NCBI RefSeq assembly: GCF_009296315.1
Contig: NZ_WHLY01000002.1
Span: 2,108,001-2,172,000, forward strand
Length of the DNA: 64,000 nt
Origin: Salmonirosea aquatica
GTDB taxonomy: Bacteria > Bacteroidota > Bacteroidia > Cytophagales > Spirosomataceae
Direction of reading: 5' to 3'
Shown: positions 1 to 8,151 of the stretch, piece after piece
Position numbering within the stretch: position 1 is the first letter of the stretch
How the letters are laid out: each line of letters begins with the position of its first letter
Translations under genes and position numbers: made by a program
The notes under the pieces: model-generated
Database searches by the model: none
What the model was told of the DNA's origin: nothing
The model's input: the letters and a program-made list of their open reading frames with translations, nothing else

Positions 1-1116
1 ACTTCCGTGGCTACCTTGCTCTTCCGGATGTTCCGGGCGCTGGGCTACCGCTGCGGGCTGATTTCTACGGTGCAGAATCAGATTGAGGAGGAAGTAATTC
101 CTACCGCTCATACTACCCCCGATGCGATCACGCTCAATGCTCTGCTGGCCGATATGCAGAGACAGAAATGCTCGCACGTATTTATGGAAGTGAGCTCGCA
201 CGCCGTGGCGCAGCAGCGCGTGGCCGGGCTGACGTTTTGTGGAGGCATCTTTACCAATATTACCCACGATCACCTCGATTTCCACGGGACTTTCGACAAC
301 TATATCAAGGCCAAGAAAGGGTTTTTCGACCAGCTGCCCAAAAAGGCTTTCGCGCTGGTCAATATCGACGACCGGCGTGGTGCAGTGATGGTGCAGAACA
401 CCGCCGCCCAAGTAGAGACTTACTCGCTGCAAACGATGGCTACCTTCAAAGGCAAGCTACTCTCCGAAACGCTCTACGGCATGCATATGGAGCTCAATGG
501 ACAGGAAGTGTGGTTCCGGTTGATCGGCCGGTTCAACGCTTACAATCTGCTGGCGGTCTACGGTGCCGCCGTCCTATTGGGCGAAGCCTCCGAAGAAGCC
601 CTGGCGGTGCTATCGGAGTTGCAAAGCCCGCCCGGACGTTTCGAGCAGGTACCTTCGGCGCAAAAGGTGGTGGGTATCGTGGACTACGCCCATACCCCCG
701 ACGCGCTGCTGAATGTCCTGGAAACGATCACCCATCTGCGGCAGGGCAATGAGCAAATCATCACGGTGGTAGGCTGTGGGGGCAACCGCGACGCCGAAAA
801 GCGCCCCAAGATGGCGGCGATCGCCAGTAAACTCAGCGACCGCGTGATCCTCACTTCCGACAATCCCCGTTTTGAGGAACCCCAGGTTATTTTGGATCAA
901 ATGTTGGCGGGGGTACCCCTGGTCGACCATAAGCGCGTAGCCGTGGTGGCCAACCGGCGGGAGGCCATTTATCAGGCTTGCGCCGAAGCCCAGCCGGGCG
1001 ACATCGTGCTGATCGCGGGCAAAGGCCACGAGACTTATCAGGAAATCAAGGGCGTAAAATTCGACTTCGACGATCGGGCGGTGTTGCGCGAAGCTTTTGC
1101 AGCTATGGGGAAATAA
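1..1116 (+). CDS. murE: UDP-N-acetylmuramoyl-L-alanyl-D-glutamate ligase MurE, 5' truncated by window edge
   Basis: Cytoplasmic ATP-dependent Mur ligase that adds the third amino acid to the peptidoglycan stem peptide. The window opens inside the gene. The first codons read TSVATLLF, which matches the residues just after the GTNGK ATP-binding loop of Mur ligases, so roughly the first 110-120 residues are missing. Visible family motifs are the central-domain EVSSHA segment, [15 protein letters not shown] and, near the C-terminus, SDNPRFEEP. The DNPR motif is the signature of meso-diaminopimelate-specific MurE, so the substrate is probably meso-DAP rather than lysine. The C-terminus is intact (GKGHETYQ, then stop). 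mraY follows 94 bases downstream on the same strand, as expected in a division/cell-wall cluster. A GTG at base 7 is internal, not the true start. Confidence 0.95.
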   Translation, partial: TSVATLLFRMFRALGYRCGLISTVQNQIEEEVIPTAHTTPDAITLNALLADMQRQKCSHVFMEVSSHAVAQQRVAGLTFCGGIFTNITHDHLDFHGTFDNYIKAKKGFFDQLPKKAFALVNIDDRRGAVMVQNTAAQVETYSLQTMATFKGKLLSETLYGMHMELNGQEVWFRLIGRFNAYNLLAVYGAAVLLGEASEEALAVLSELQSPPGRFEQVPSAQKVVGIVDYAHTPDALLNVLETITHLRQGNEQIITVVGCGGNRDAEKRPKMAAIASKLSDRVILTSDNPRFEEPQVILDQMLAGVPLVDHKRVAVVANRREAIYQACAEAQPGDIVLIAGKGHETYQEIKGVKFDFDDRAVLREAFAAMGK

Positions 1117-1210
1117 TTTCGGGATTACCCCTGCATCCGCTTTTTTCCTTCTTAAAAAAACCAGCAATTTTACGCTACTTTTAGCGGCACGTTCATCAGT
1201 TCCCCCACCT

Positions 1211-2425
1211 ATGCTTTACTATTTGTTCGAATATCTTGACAAGCAATTTGATTTTCCCGGTGCCGGTGTATTCCAGTACCTGTCTTTTCGGGCCCTCAGC
1301 TGCACCATTTTGTCCCTTGTGATTGCTGCGGTATATGGCCGAAAAATCATCGATTTGCTTCGTTATAAACAGGTAGGCGAGAGCATCCGGGATCTGGGTC
1401 TGGAAGGCCAGATGGAAAAGGCGGGTACCCCTACTATGGGCGGCTTCATTATCATCGCCTCGCTGCTCATTCCGGTACTGCTTTTCGCCAATCTGACCAA
1501 TGTGTACATCGTGCTGCTCATCATTACGGTAATCTGGACGGGGATGATCGGCTTTGTGGATGATTACATCAAGAAATTCAAAAAGAACAAGGAGGGTCTG
1601 CACGGTCGGTTCAAGGTGATCGGGCAGGTAGGTCTGGGTCTGATCGTGGGATTGACCCTTTCGTTCAACCAGCACGTTAAAATCCGGATTTACGATCAAC
1701 CCCTCCTGAGCTCCACCCTCGGCGAGGTGCAGCGCTACCGCGATTTTATCAATCCCACCATCACCACGGTACCTTTCCTGAAAAACAATGAGTTCGATTA
1801 CAGCGCGTTGTTGTTTGGCTGGTTACCCGAGGAGTATACCTGGATTGTGTATACGCTGCTCGCTATTTTTATCATCACGGCCGTATCCAATGGCGCCAAT
1901 ATCACCGACGGAATCGATGGCCTCGCCGCGGGTACCTCGGGGATCATCGCCCTCACGCTGGGGGTTTTGGCCTACCTGTCGGGTAACGTCAAGTTCGCGC
2001 AGTACCTCAACATCATGTACATTCCCAATTCGGGCGAGCTGGTGGTCTTCTGTGCGGCCTTCGTGGGAGCCTGCGTGGGGTTTCTGTGGTACAATGCCTA
2101 CCCGGCGCAGGTATTCATGGGCGACACGGGTAGCCTGATGCTGGGTGGCGTGATTGCGGTCATTTCACTGGCCATTCGGAAAGAGCTGCTGATTCCTATT
2201 CTGTGCGGGGTTTTTCTGGCCGAACTGGTCTCGGTCATTATGCAGGTTAGTTATTTCAAATACACCAAAAAACGCTACGGCGAGGGTCAGCGCATCTTGT
2301 TGATGTCGCCGCTGCACCATCACTTCCAGAAAAAAGGATATCACGAATCCAAGATCGTCACCCGCTTCTGGATCGTCGGCATCATGCTCGCCATCATGGC
2401 TTTGGTCACGCTAAAGCTGCGGTAG
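1211..2425 (+). CDS. mraY: phospho-N-acetylmuramoyl-pentapeptide transferase MraY
   Basis: Integral membrane enzyme that moves phospho-MurNAc-pentapeptide from UDP to undecaprenyl phosphate, making lipid I. The ATG at 1211 gives 404 residues, the usual length in Bacteroidota. An upstream in-frame start at 1097 would overlap murE and add an unrelated segment. Family motifs are clear: GTPTMGG near residue 76, the FVDDYIKK loop with catalytic aspartates, the [10 protein letters not shown] loop, a GDTGSL motif, and the C-terminal [11 protein letters not shown] motif. About ten hydrophobic helices are visible. It follows murE, but the next gene is egtB and not murD, so the usual dcw order ends here. 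A GGTACC palindrome lies just after the stop codon. Confidence 0.96.
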   Translation: MLYYLFEYLDKQFDFPGAGVFQYLSFRALSCTILSLVIAAVYGRKIIDLLRYKQVGESIRDLGLEGQMEKAGTPTMGGFIIIASLLIPVLLFANLTNVYIVLLIITVIWTGMIGFVDDYIKKFKKNKEGLHGRFKVIGQVGLGLIVGLTLSFNQHVKIRIYDQPLLSSTLGEVQRYRDFINPTITTVPFLKNNEFDYSALLFGWLPEEYTWIVYTLLAIFIITAVSNGANITDGIDGLAAGTSGIIALTLGVLAYLSGNVKFAQYLNIMYIPNSGELVVFCAAFVGACVGFLWYNAYPAQVFMGDTGSLMLGGVIAVISLAIRKELLIPILCGVFLAELVSVIMQVSYFKYTKKRYGEGQRILLMSPLHHHFQKKGYHESKIVTRFWIVGIMLAIMALVTLKLR

Positions 2426-2561
2426 GGTACCTTCCGGACGACGGCCCTTTCACCGCCAAGGGAGTGCCTTTTTTCGAACCACTTGCGGCCCAAAATGGTT
2501 TTAATGAACTGGCACGGATTTGTTACCCTGCCTGGTTGATCAAATTCATTTTCCGGACCCT

Positions 2562-3755
2562 ATGCATACCGATACCCTGCTTCCTTTTCCCGAAACTACC
2601 CAACACCACGACCTGGCCGCCAGCTACGAAGTAGTACGCCAATATACCGAAGACCTGTGCGCCCCCCTGCAACTGGAAGACTACATTCCGCAGCCCGTCG
2701 ATTTCGTGAGTCCGCCCAAGTGGCATCTGGCCCACACCAGCTGGTTTTTCGAGGAATTTATTCTGGTGAAATTCCGCCCGGATTACGAGCGTTATCACCC
2801 GGATTTCAGCTATTTGTTCAATAGCTATTACAACCACATGGGTAGCCGCGTGGTACGCACTGACCGGGGTAATATCACCCGGCCTGGTGTGGAAGAAGTG
2901 TACCGGTATCGGAGCTATGTCAATGAAGCCATGCGGCAACTACTGGCCGAAGGTACCTCCGCCGAGCTGGAAGAGCTGATCATTCTGGGTCTCAACCACG
3001 AGCAGCAGCATCAGGAATTGCTGATCACGGATCTGAAGTACATTTTTGGCCACAATCCTATCTTTCCAGTATATCAGGAAGGTTTTTCCCTGACCGAGGT
3101 AGCCAATACAGAGTCAGGCTGGGCCTCCGTAGAAGCTGGAATTTACGGCATCGGGTTCGAGAAAGGCGACTTTTGCTACGACAACGAGCTGGGTCGGCAT
3201 CAGGTGTACCTTGAGGCTTTTGAAATCAGTAAATCACTCGTCACGAACGGTGAATATATCGAATTCATTGAGGCGGGTGGCTATGGTGATTTCGACCTGT
3301 GGCTGGATGAAGGCTGGCAGTGGGTGCAACAGTACGCCGCCCAGGCCCCCCTTTATTGGCACCAGATCGAGGGTACCTGGCATCAGTATACGCTGGGTGG
3401 CTTACAACGGGTAAATCCCGACTCGGTACTGTGTCACATCAATTTCTACGAAGCTGCCGCCTTTGCCGCCTGGAAAGGCATGCGTCTGCCCACTGAATTT
3501 GAGTGGGAAGCGGCTTCGCCGCAGTTTTCGTGGGGACAGCGCTGGGAATGGACGCACAGTGCCTACCTACCCTACCCACGCTTCAGCAAAGCACCGGGTG
3601 CCATCGGCGAATACAACGGTAAATTCATGATCAATCAAATGGTGCTGCGCGGTGGCTCCACCGCTACGTCGCCGGGCCACAGCCGGCCTACCTACCGCAA
3701 TTTTTTTCATCCGCATCTGCAATGGCAGTGTACGGGCCTGCGGCTAGTGAACTAG
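2562..3755 (+). CDS. egtB: ergothioneine biosynthesis protein EgtB (iron-dependent sulfoxide synthase)
   Basis: Non-heme iron enzyme that uses O2 to join a thiol (gamma-glutamylcysteine or cysteine) to hercynine in ergothioneine synthesis. The ATG at 2562 gives 397 residues; the in-frame TTG at 2520 adds only a non-conserved leader. The N-terminal DinB-like half holds the three expected iron-binding histidines: H58 in a WHLAHTSW segment, and H146 and H150 in HEQQHQE. The C-terminal half is an FGE-sulfatase-like fold, with RLPTEFEWE, a WEWT motif and an LRGGS segment close to the end. The next gene is the methyltransferase EgtD, which makes hercynine, so the pair covers both core steps. No egtA, egtC or egtE is nearby; the thiol donor and the lyase must come from elsewhere. 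Separate genes argue against the fused OvoA type. Confidence 0.93.
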   Translation: MHTDTLLPFPETTQHHDLAASYEVVRQYTEDLCAPLQLEDYIPQPVDFVSPPKWHLAHTSWFFEEFILVKFRPDYERYHPDFSYLFNSYYNHMGSRVVRTDRGNITRPGVEEVYRYRSYVNEAMRQLLAEGTSAELEELIILGLNHEQQHQELLITDLKYIFGHNPIFPVYQEGFSLTEVANTESGWASVEAGIYGIGFEKGDFCYDNELGRHQVYLEAFEISKSLVTNGEYIEFIEAGGYGDFDLWLDEGWQWVQQYAAQAPLYWHQIEGTWHQYTLGGLQRVNPDSVLCHINFYEAAAFAAWKGMRLPTEFEWEAASPQFSWGQRWEWTHSAYLPYPRFSKAPGAIGEYNGKFMINQMVLRGGSTATSPGHSRPTYRNFFHPHLQWQCTGLRLVN

Positions 3756-3832
3756 GAGCCAAGAAGCTCAGGCACGACGAAAAACCGCTCCATTCAAAAG
3801 TCAACCATTCAACATCTAACATCTGCCATACC

Positions 3833-4804
3833 TTGTCCACTTTACGCCTTTCACTTCCTACCATACTGACTCCTTTCGCCGAAGATGTGCTGTCAGGGCT
3901 TTCGGCCGAACAGAAAACGCTATCCTCCAAGTATTTCTACGACGACGAAGGAAGCCGGATTTTCCAGGAAATCATGCAGCTGCCGGAGTACTACCTCACG
4001 CGCGCCGAAATGGAAATCATGACCAGTCAGCCCGCTGCCATTGCGGCCGCTCTCCCCTACCGGGAGCCCTTCAACATCATTGAGTTAGGAGCAGGCGATG
4101 GGCTGAAAACCAAGGAATTACTAAAATTTCTGGTTCAGAAAGCGGTCGATTTTACCTACATGCCCATCGACATTTCCGGCGAGGCCATGCAGCAACTCGA
4201 AAAAAAGCTGGCGGAAAGCCTGCCCGATCTGGATGTGAGGCCGCTGATCGGTGATTATTTTAAGGTGTTGAGTGCGCTCAACTCCGAAGGCAGGCCCAAC
4301 CTCTACCTGTTCATGGGCGGTAACATCGGGAATTACGAAAAAGAGGGGGCCATCGAGTTGCTCCGCATGCTGGAAGGTATCATGCAGCCGAACGGTCGGT
4401 TATTAACAGGGTTTGATTTGCGTAAAAATCCCCGGGTCATCAGCCAGGCTTATGACGATGCCCAGGGTACCACCCGTAGTTTCAACATGAACCTGCTTAC
4501 CCGCATGAACCGTGAACTGGACGCCGATTTTGTGCTAGAACAATTTGATTTTTACAGCTTCTATAATCCCTACAACGGCGAAGTAAGGAGTATGCTGGTG
4601 AGTTTGGAAGAGCAGCAGGTTTCCATCAAAGCTTTGGATGCGACTTTTCACTTTCGGGAAAATGAACTCATCCGTACTGAACTTTCCAAGAAATATACCT
4701 TGGATGAGATTACCGGACTAGCCGCTGAAAGTGGCTTTCTTGTCGAAAAGAATTTCTTCGACAGCCAACATTTCTTTACGGACAGCCTGTGGGCGAAAGC
4801 CTGA
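3833..4804 (+). CDS. egtD: L-histidine N(alpha)-methyltransferase EgtD
   Basis: SAM-dependent methyltransferase that trimethylates histidine to hercynine, the first step of ergothioneine synthesis. The SAM-binding motif IIELGAGDGLKTKELL sits near residue 75 and the family YYLTRAEMEI segment near residue 50. The fold matches the EgtD (Methyltransf_33) family. Start choice is uncertain. The TTG at 3833 gives 323 residues, which is the family's usual length. An ATG at 3722 in the same frame would overlap the end of egtB by 34 bases and add 37 residues that look like translated spacer, so I prefer the TTG. It lies about 78 bases after egtB, likely co-transcribed. A strong hairpin follows the stop. 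Frame and stop codons exclude a fusion with EgtB. Confidence 0.92.
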   Translation: MSTLRLSLPTILTPFAEDVLSGLSAEQKTLSSKYFYDDEGSRIFQEIMQLPEYYLTRAEMEIMTSQPAAIAAALPYREPFNIIELGAGDGLKTKELLKFLVQKAVDFTYMPIDISGEAMQQLEKKLAESLPDLDVRPLIGDYFKVLSALNSEGRPNLYLFMGGNIGNYEKEGAIELLRMLEGIMQPNGRLLTGFDLRKNPRVISQAYDDAQGTTRSFNMNLLTRMNRELDADFVLEQFDFYSFYNPYNGEVRSMLVSLEEQQVSIKALDATFHFRENELIRTELSKKYTLDEITGLAAESGFLVEKNFFDSQHFFTDSLWAKA

Positions 4805-4830
4805 GGTCTGCTTTTGTTAATTCTATACAT

Positions 4831-4866
4831 ATTTCATCAGGGGCTCCATTCGGCCCCTGATGAAAT
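4831..4866. terminator. bidirectional terminator hairpin between egtD and the AGCS symporter
   Basis: A perfect 14-base inverted repeat (ATTTCATCAGGGGC and its complement) with an 8-base loop lies between two convergent genes. It probably ends transcription from both sides. Confidence 0.8.
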
Positions 4867-4872
4867 CCTGTC

Positions 4873-6409
4873 TTATTCCTTCGTACCGGGATGGTACTGT
4901 CTCCACTCACCCCCTTTGATGTAGGCGTAGTATTTCTCGACCTCTTTCTTGACCACTGGAAGCAGGAAGAATAGCCCGATGAGGTTGGGTACCGACATGG
5001 CAAAGATCATGGCGTCGGAAAAATCAGTTACCGCTCCCAGACTGGCCGCCGCTCCCACTACTACAAAACAGCAGAACAGGACTTTATACAGAATGTCATT
5101 GAGTTTGGTTTTGCCGAATAAAAACAGCCATGCCTGCAACCCATAGTAAGACCAGGAAATCATAGTTGAAAAGGCAAAGAGTACTACCGTAACGGTCAGA
5201 ACGTAAGGAAACCACGGCAGTACCGTAGCAAACGACTGGGAGGTCATCTCGACGCCACCCATAGCCCCGGCGTTATCGTAGTCGCCTGTAATGACAACCA
5301 CGATGGCCGTCATCGTACAGATTACCACCGTATCAATAAAAGGCTCTAAAAGCGCTACGATTCCCTCACTGGCCGGATAATCAGTCCGCACGGCAGAGTG
5401 CGCAATGGCCGCCGAACCTACCCCTGCTTCATTGGAGAAAGCCGCCCGGCGGAATCCCTGCACCAGTACCCCTACAAAACCTCCAGCCACGGCAATCGGG
5501 TTGAAGGCCTCACCAAATATCTTTCCAATCGTTTCGGGCAGACTGGCTGCATGAACGATGATGACAACCAAAGCGGCCAGGATATAAATACCGCACATGA
5601 ACGGAACGATCCGTTCCGTTACGGCGCCAATCCGCTTAATCCCCCGATGATGACCAGCGCCACCATGCTGGCCATAAACACACCGAAAATGGTACCTGCC
5701 GAGGTAGAGGTAGCCCCTGTCATATCCAGAAATTGCTTGGCGGCCTGATTGGCCTGGAACATATTGCCTCCCCGAATGAACCCCCTACGCACATAATGGC
5801 GAAAAAAACGGCCAGTACCTTACCAGTCCCTACCATACCTTTATCTGCCAACCCCTTGGTAAGGTAGTACATGGGCCCACCATACACTTTCCCATCCGAG
5901 CCAATTTCGCGATAGCGAACGCCGAGCGTACACTCCACAAATTTGGACGACATACCCAACAAACCCGCCAGAATCATCCATAAGGTAGCGCCCGGTCCGC
6001 CCAGCGAAATAGCGATGGCCACCCCGGCGATATTGCCAAGTCCCACCGTGCCGGATACCGCGGCCGTCAACGCCTGAAAGTGGGATACCTCACCCGCATC
6101 ATTAGGGTCGCTGTAGGTACCACGTACGGTTTTGATGGCCGTACCAAAACCCCGTATGTTGATAAATTTGAAAAAAATGGTAAAGAAAAGAGCCGAAAAA
6201 AGCAGAAAGATGACTACCAATGGCATACTTGTGGTAGCCTCCGCACCCAGCTGAATCGGATAAAAAACGATGCTACTGATGAAGTCGGTAGCGGGCTGCA
6301 CCCAGGCGTTGATCTTTTGGTCCAGACCTTCTTCAGTATTTTGGGCAAAGAGCGGTGCGCTGGCCAGCACCATAGAAAGCAGGGTAAGAAGGAAATAACG
6401 TTTTTTCAT
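4873..6409 (-). pseudogene. sodium:alanine symporter (AGCS family), broken by two single-base frameshifts
   Basis: Sodium-coupled amino-acid (alanine/glycine) importer of the inner membrane. The first part (6409 to about 5774) has a signal-like first helix, then typical AGCS helices with [12 protein letters not shown] and the [15 protein letters not shown] segment. The last part (from 5598) resumes the family sequence and ends at 4873. Between them the reading frame breaks twice. At the C-run 5770-5773 one added base restores [14 protein letters not shown]. At the C-run 5641-5645 one added base restores IIGG(I/L)KRIGAVTER. With both repairs the protein would be about 512 residues, full length for the family. 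Both lesions lie in G/C runs, so sequencing error is as likely as decay. As written, no functional symporter can be made. No partner gene is evident. Confidence 0.85.
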
Positions 6410-6506
6410 AAAAAGGATCTGATGAAAATGGGGCTACATACTTTTGATAAAATAATCTTTGGCTGTAAAATGCTAAACTACTATAAAATTTCACAAATAA
6501 ACAAAA

Positions 6507-6537
6507 AGAGTCCGTGTGTGTAAAACGCACGGACTCT
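6507..6537 (-). terminator. terminator of the APC permease gene
   Basis: Inverted repeat AGAGTCCGTG / CACGGACTCT with an 11-base loop. On the minus strand it is followed by a run of five T, about 20 bases after the permease stop codon, which is the form of an intrinsic terminator. Confidence 0.8.
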
Positions 6538-6556
6538 GTAGAAAACCCTCGCAAGG

Positions 6557-8020
6557 CTACTCCTCGGAATTATCGGGATTCATGCCACTGTGTTTCTGGC
6601 CGTAGAAGAAATAAATGGCCAGGCCGATGATTAGCCAGATTGCCAACCGGTACCAGCTTTCGATGGGTAGGGAATACATCAGATATAGACACACCACAAT
6701 GCCCATAATTGGCACAAAAGGGACGAGGGGTGTCTTGAAAGCCCGGTGAATATGCGGCATCCTGACCCGCATCAGCCATACGCCGGCGCACACCAGGCAG
6801 AATGCAAACAGGGTACCTATGCTCACCATATGACCCAGATCGCTTACAGGGACAAAACCCGCAAAGAGGCTCACGAAAACCATGAAGAACAGATTGGTTT
6901 TCCAGGGCGTTTGGAATTTCTTATGCACACTGCTGAAAAACGGCGGGAGCAGCCCATCCTTACTCATGGTGTAGAATACCCGGCTCTGCCCCAAAAGCAT
7001 CACCAGCATCACCGACGTATAACCCGCCAGAATAGCCAGAATCAGCGCATTTTGTAAAAAATCATAGCCCGTCACGGCAAAAGCCGTGGCCGCGGGCTTG
7101 GCATCTCCCTCGAATACGGTATAGTTGACCAGCCCCGTCATTACGTGGGCGAAGAGTACGTACAGGATTGTACAAATTATCAGCGAACCCAGAATCCCGA
7201 TCGGCATATCGCGTTGCGGATTCTTGGCTTCCTGCGCCGCCGTGGAGACGGCGTCGAAGCCAATGAAGGCAAAGAATACCACGGCCGCTCCAGTAGCAAT
7301 GCCCGTCCAGCCGAAATGGTCGTATTCACCTGTATTGGCGGGAATGTAGGGGGTATAATTGGCCGGATCGATGTGGCTCCAGCCCAGGGCAATGAACATG
7401 ACCACCACCAGCAGTTTCAGCGATACCAGAATATTATTCATCAGGGCCGAACCTTCCGTACCCCGGATCAGCAGCAGCGAAAGCAGGCACACCACCAGGA
7501 TGGCAGGTAGGTTGATAAGTCCACCTGTAACGAGGGTACCATCGCTTAACATCACTTCCTCAAAGGGCGAACATACCAGCTCGACCGGAAGGTGGATACC
7601 AAATCCGCCCAGGAATTCGAGCAGGTACCTCGACCAGCTTACGGCCACGGTAGCCGCTCCCAAGGCATATTCCAATACCAAATCCCAACCGATAATCCAG
7701 GCGGCAAACTCGCCCATCGTGGCGTAGGAATACGTGTAAGCACTGCCCGCAATAGGAATCATGGAAGCAAACTCGGCGTAACAGAGCCCCGCAAAGGCAC
7801 AACCAAAGGCCGCCAGCACGAAGGATATCGTTACAGCAGGCCCCGCGTGTTCGGCAGCGGCAATACCGGTCAGGGAAAAAAGCCCCGCGCCAATAATAGC
7901 GCCGATGCCCAGCGCTACCAGACTGGTCGCACTTAGGGTACGTTTCAGCTGGTTGCCTTCGCCGCTTGATTCTGCCATTAGCTTATCTAAGGGCTTGGTA
8001 ATCCAAAGTTGGTTAGCCAT
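6557..8020 (-). CDS. APC-superfamily amino acid permease (cationic amino acid transporter type)
   Basis: Inner-membrane amino-acid transporter of 487 residues with about 12-14 hydrophobic helices. The first helix carries the APC signature GIGAIIGAGLFSLTG near residue 38, followed by GPAVTISFVLAAFGCAFAGL and a FIGFDAVSTAAQEAKNPQRD segment typical of the CAT (cationic amino acid transporter) subgroup. The C-terminal RAFKTPLVPFVPIMG motif also fits that group. Substrate cannot be read from sequence; lysine, arginine or ornithine are possible. The ATG at 8020 is followed by a short soluble tail (NQLWITKPLDKL), common for the family. It is a single-gene unit with its own terminator at 6507-6537; secDF lies upstream behind another terminator. 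Confidence 0.9.
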   Translation of the reverse strand: MANQLWITKPLDKLMAESSGEGNQLKRTLSATSLVALGIGAIIGAGLFSLTGIAAAEHAGPAVTISFVLAAFGCAFAGLCYAEFASMIPIAGSAYTYSYATMGEFAAWIIGWDLVLEYALGAATVAVSWSRYLLEFLGGFGIHLPVELVCSPFEEVMLSDGTLVTGGLINLPAILVVCLLSLLLIRGTEGSALMNNILVSLKLLVVVMFIALGWSHIDPANYTPYIPANTGEYDHFGWTGIATGAAVVFFAFIGFDAVSTAAQEAKNPQRDMPIGILGSLIICTILYVLFAHVMTGLVNYTVFEGDAKPAATAFAVTGYDFLQNALILAILAGYTSVMLVMLLGQSRVFYTMSKDGLLPPFFSSVHKKFQTPWKTNLFFMVFVSLFAGFVPVSDLGHMVSIGTLFAFCLVCAGVWLMRVRMPHIHRAFKTPLVPFVPIMGIVVCLYLMYSLPIESWYRLAIWLIIGLAIYFFYGQKHSGMNPDNSEE

Positions 8021-8103
8021 AGGTAGGGTAGGTATGTATAATGAGGGTTGACGTCGGTTTGCGAAACTAAACTAAATTTGGCTATAATGGAAAATTTGCC
8101 AAA

Positions 8104-8140
8104 GAAAAAGGGGGAAAGCCAGTGACCTTCCCCCTTTTTC
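8104..8140 (-). terminator. terminator of secDF
   Basis: GAAAAAGGGGGAA pairs with TTCCCCCTTTTTC around a short loop, about 12 bases beyond the secDF stop on the minus strand. The arm ends in a T run, as in an intrinsic terminator. Confidence 0.8.
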
Positions 8141-8151
8141 ATACGGTAACA

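Noticed and set aside
3722-3832. Upstream ATG start for egtD at 3722
   Set aside because: It would overlap egtB and add 37 residues that read like translated spacer; the TTG at 3833 gives the normal family length.
6080-6523. Plus-strand open frame opposite the symporter
   Set aside because: Shadow of the AGCS gene and of its upstream spacer; no motifs.
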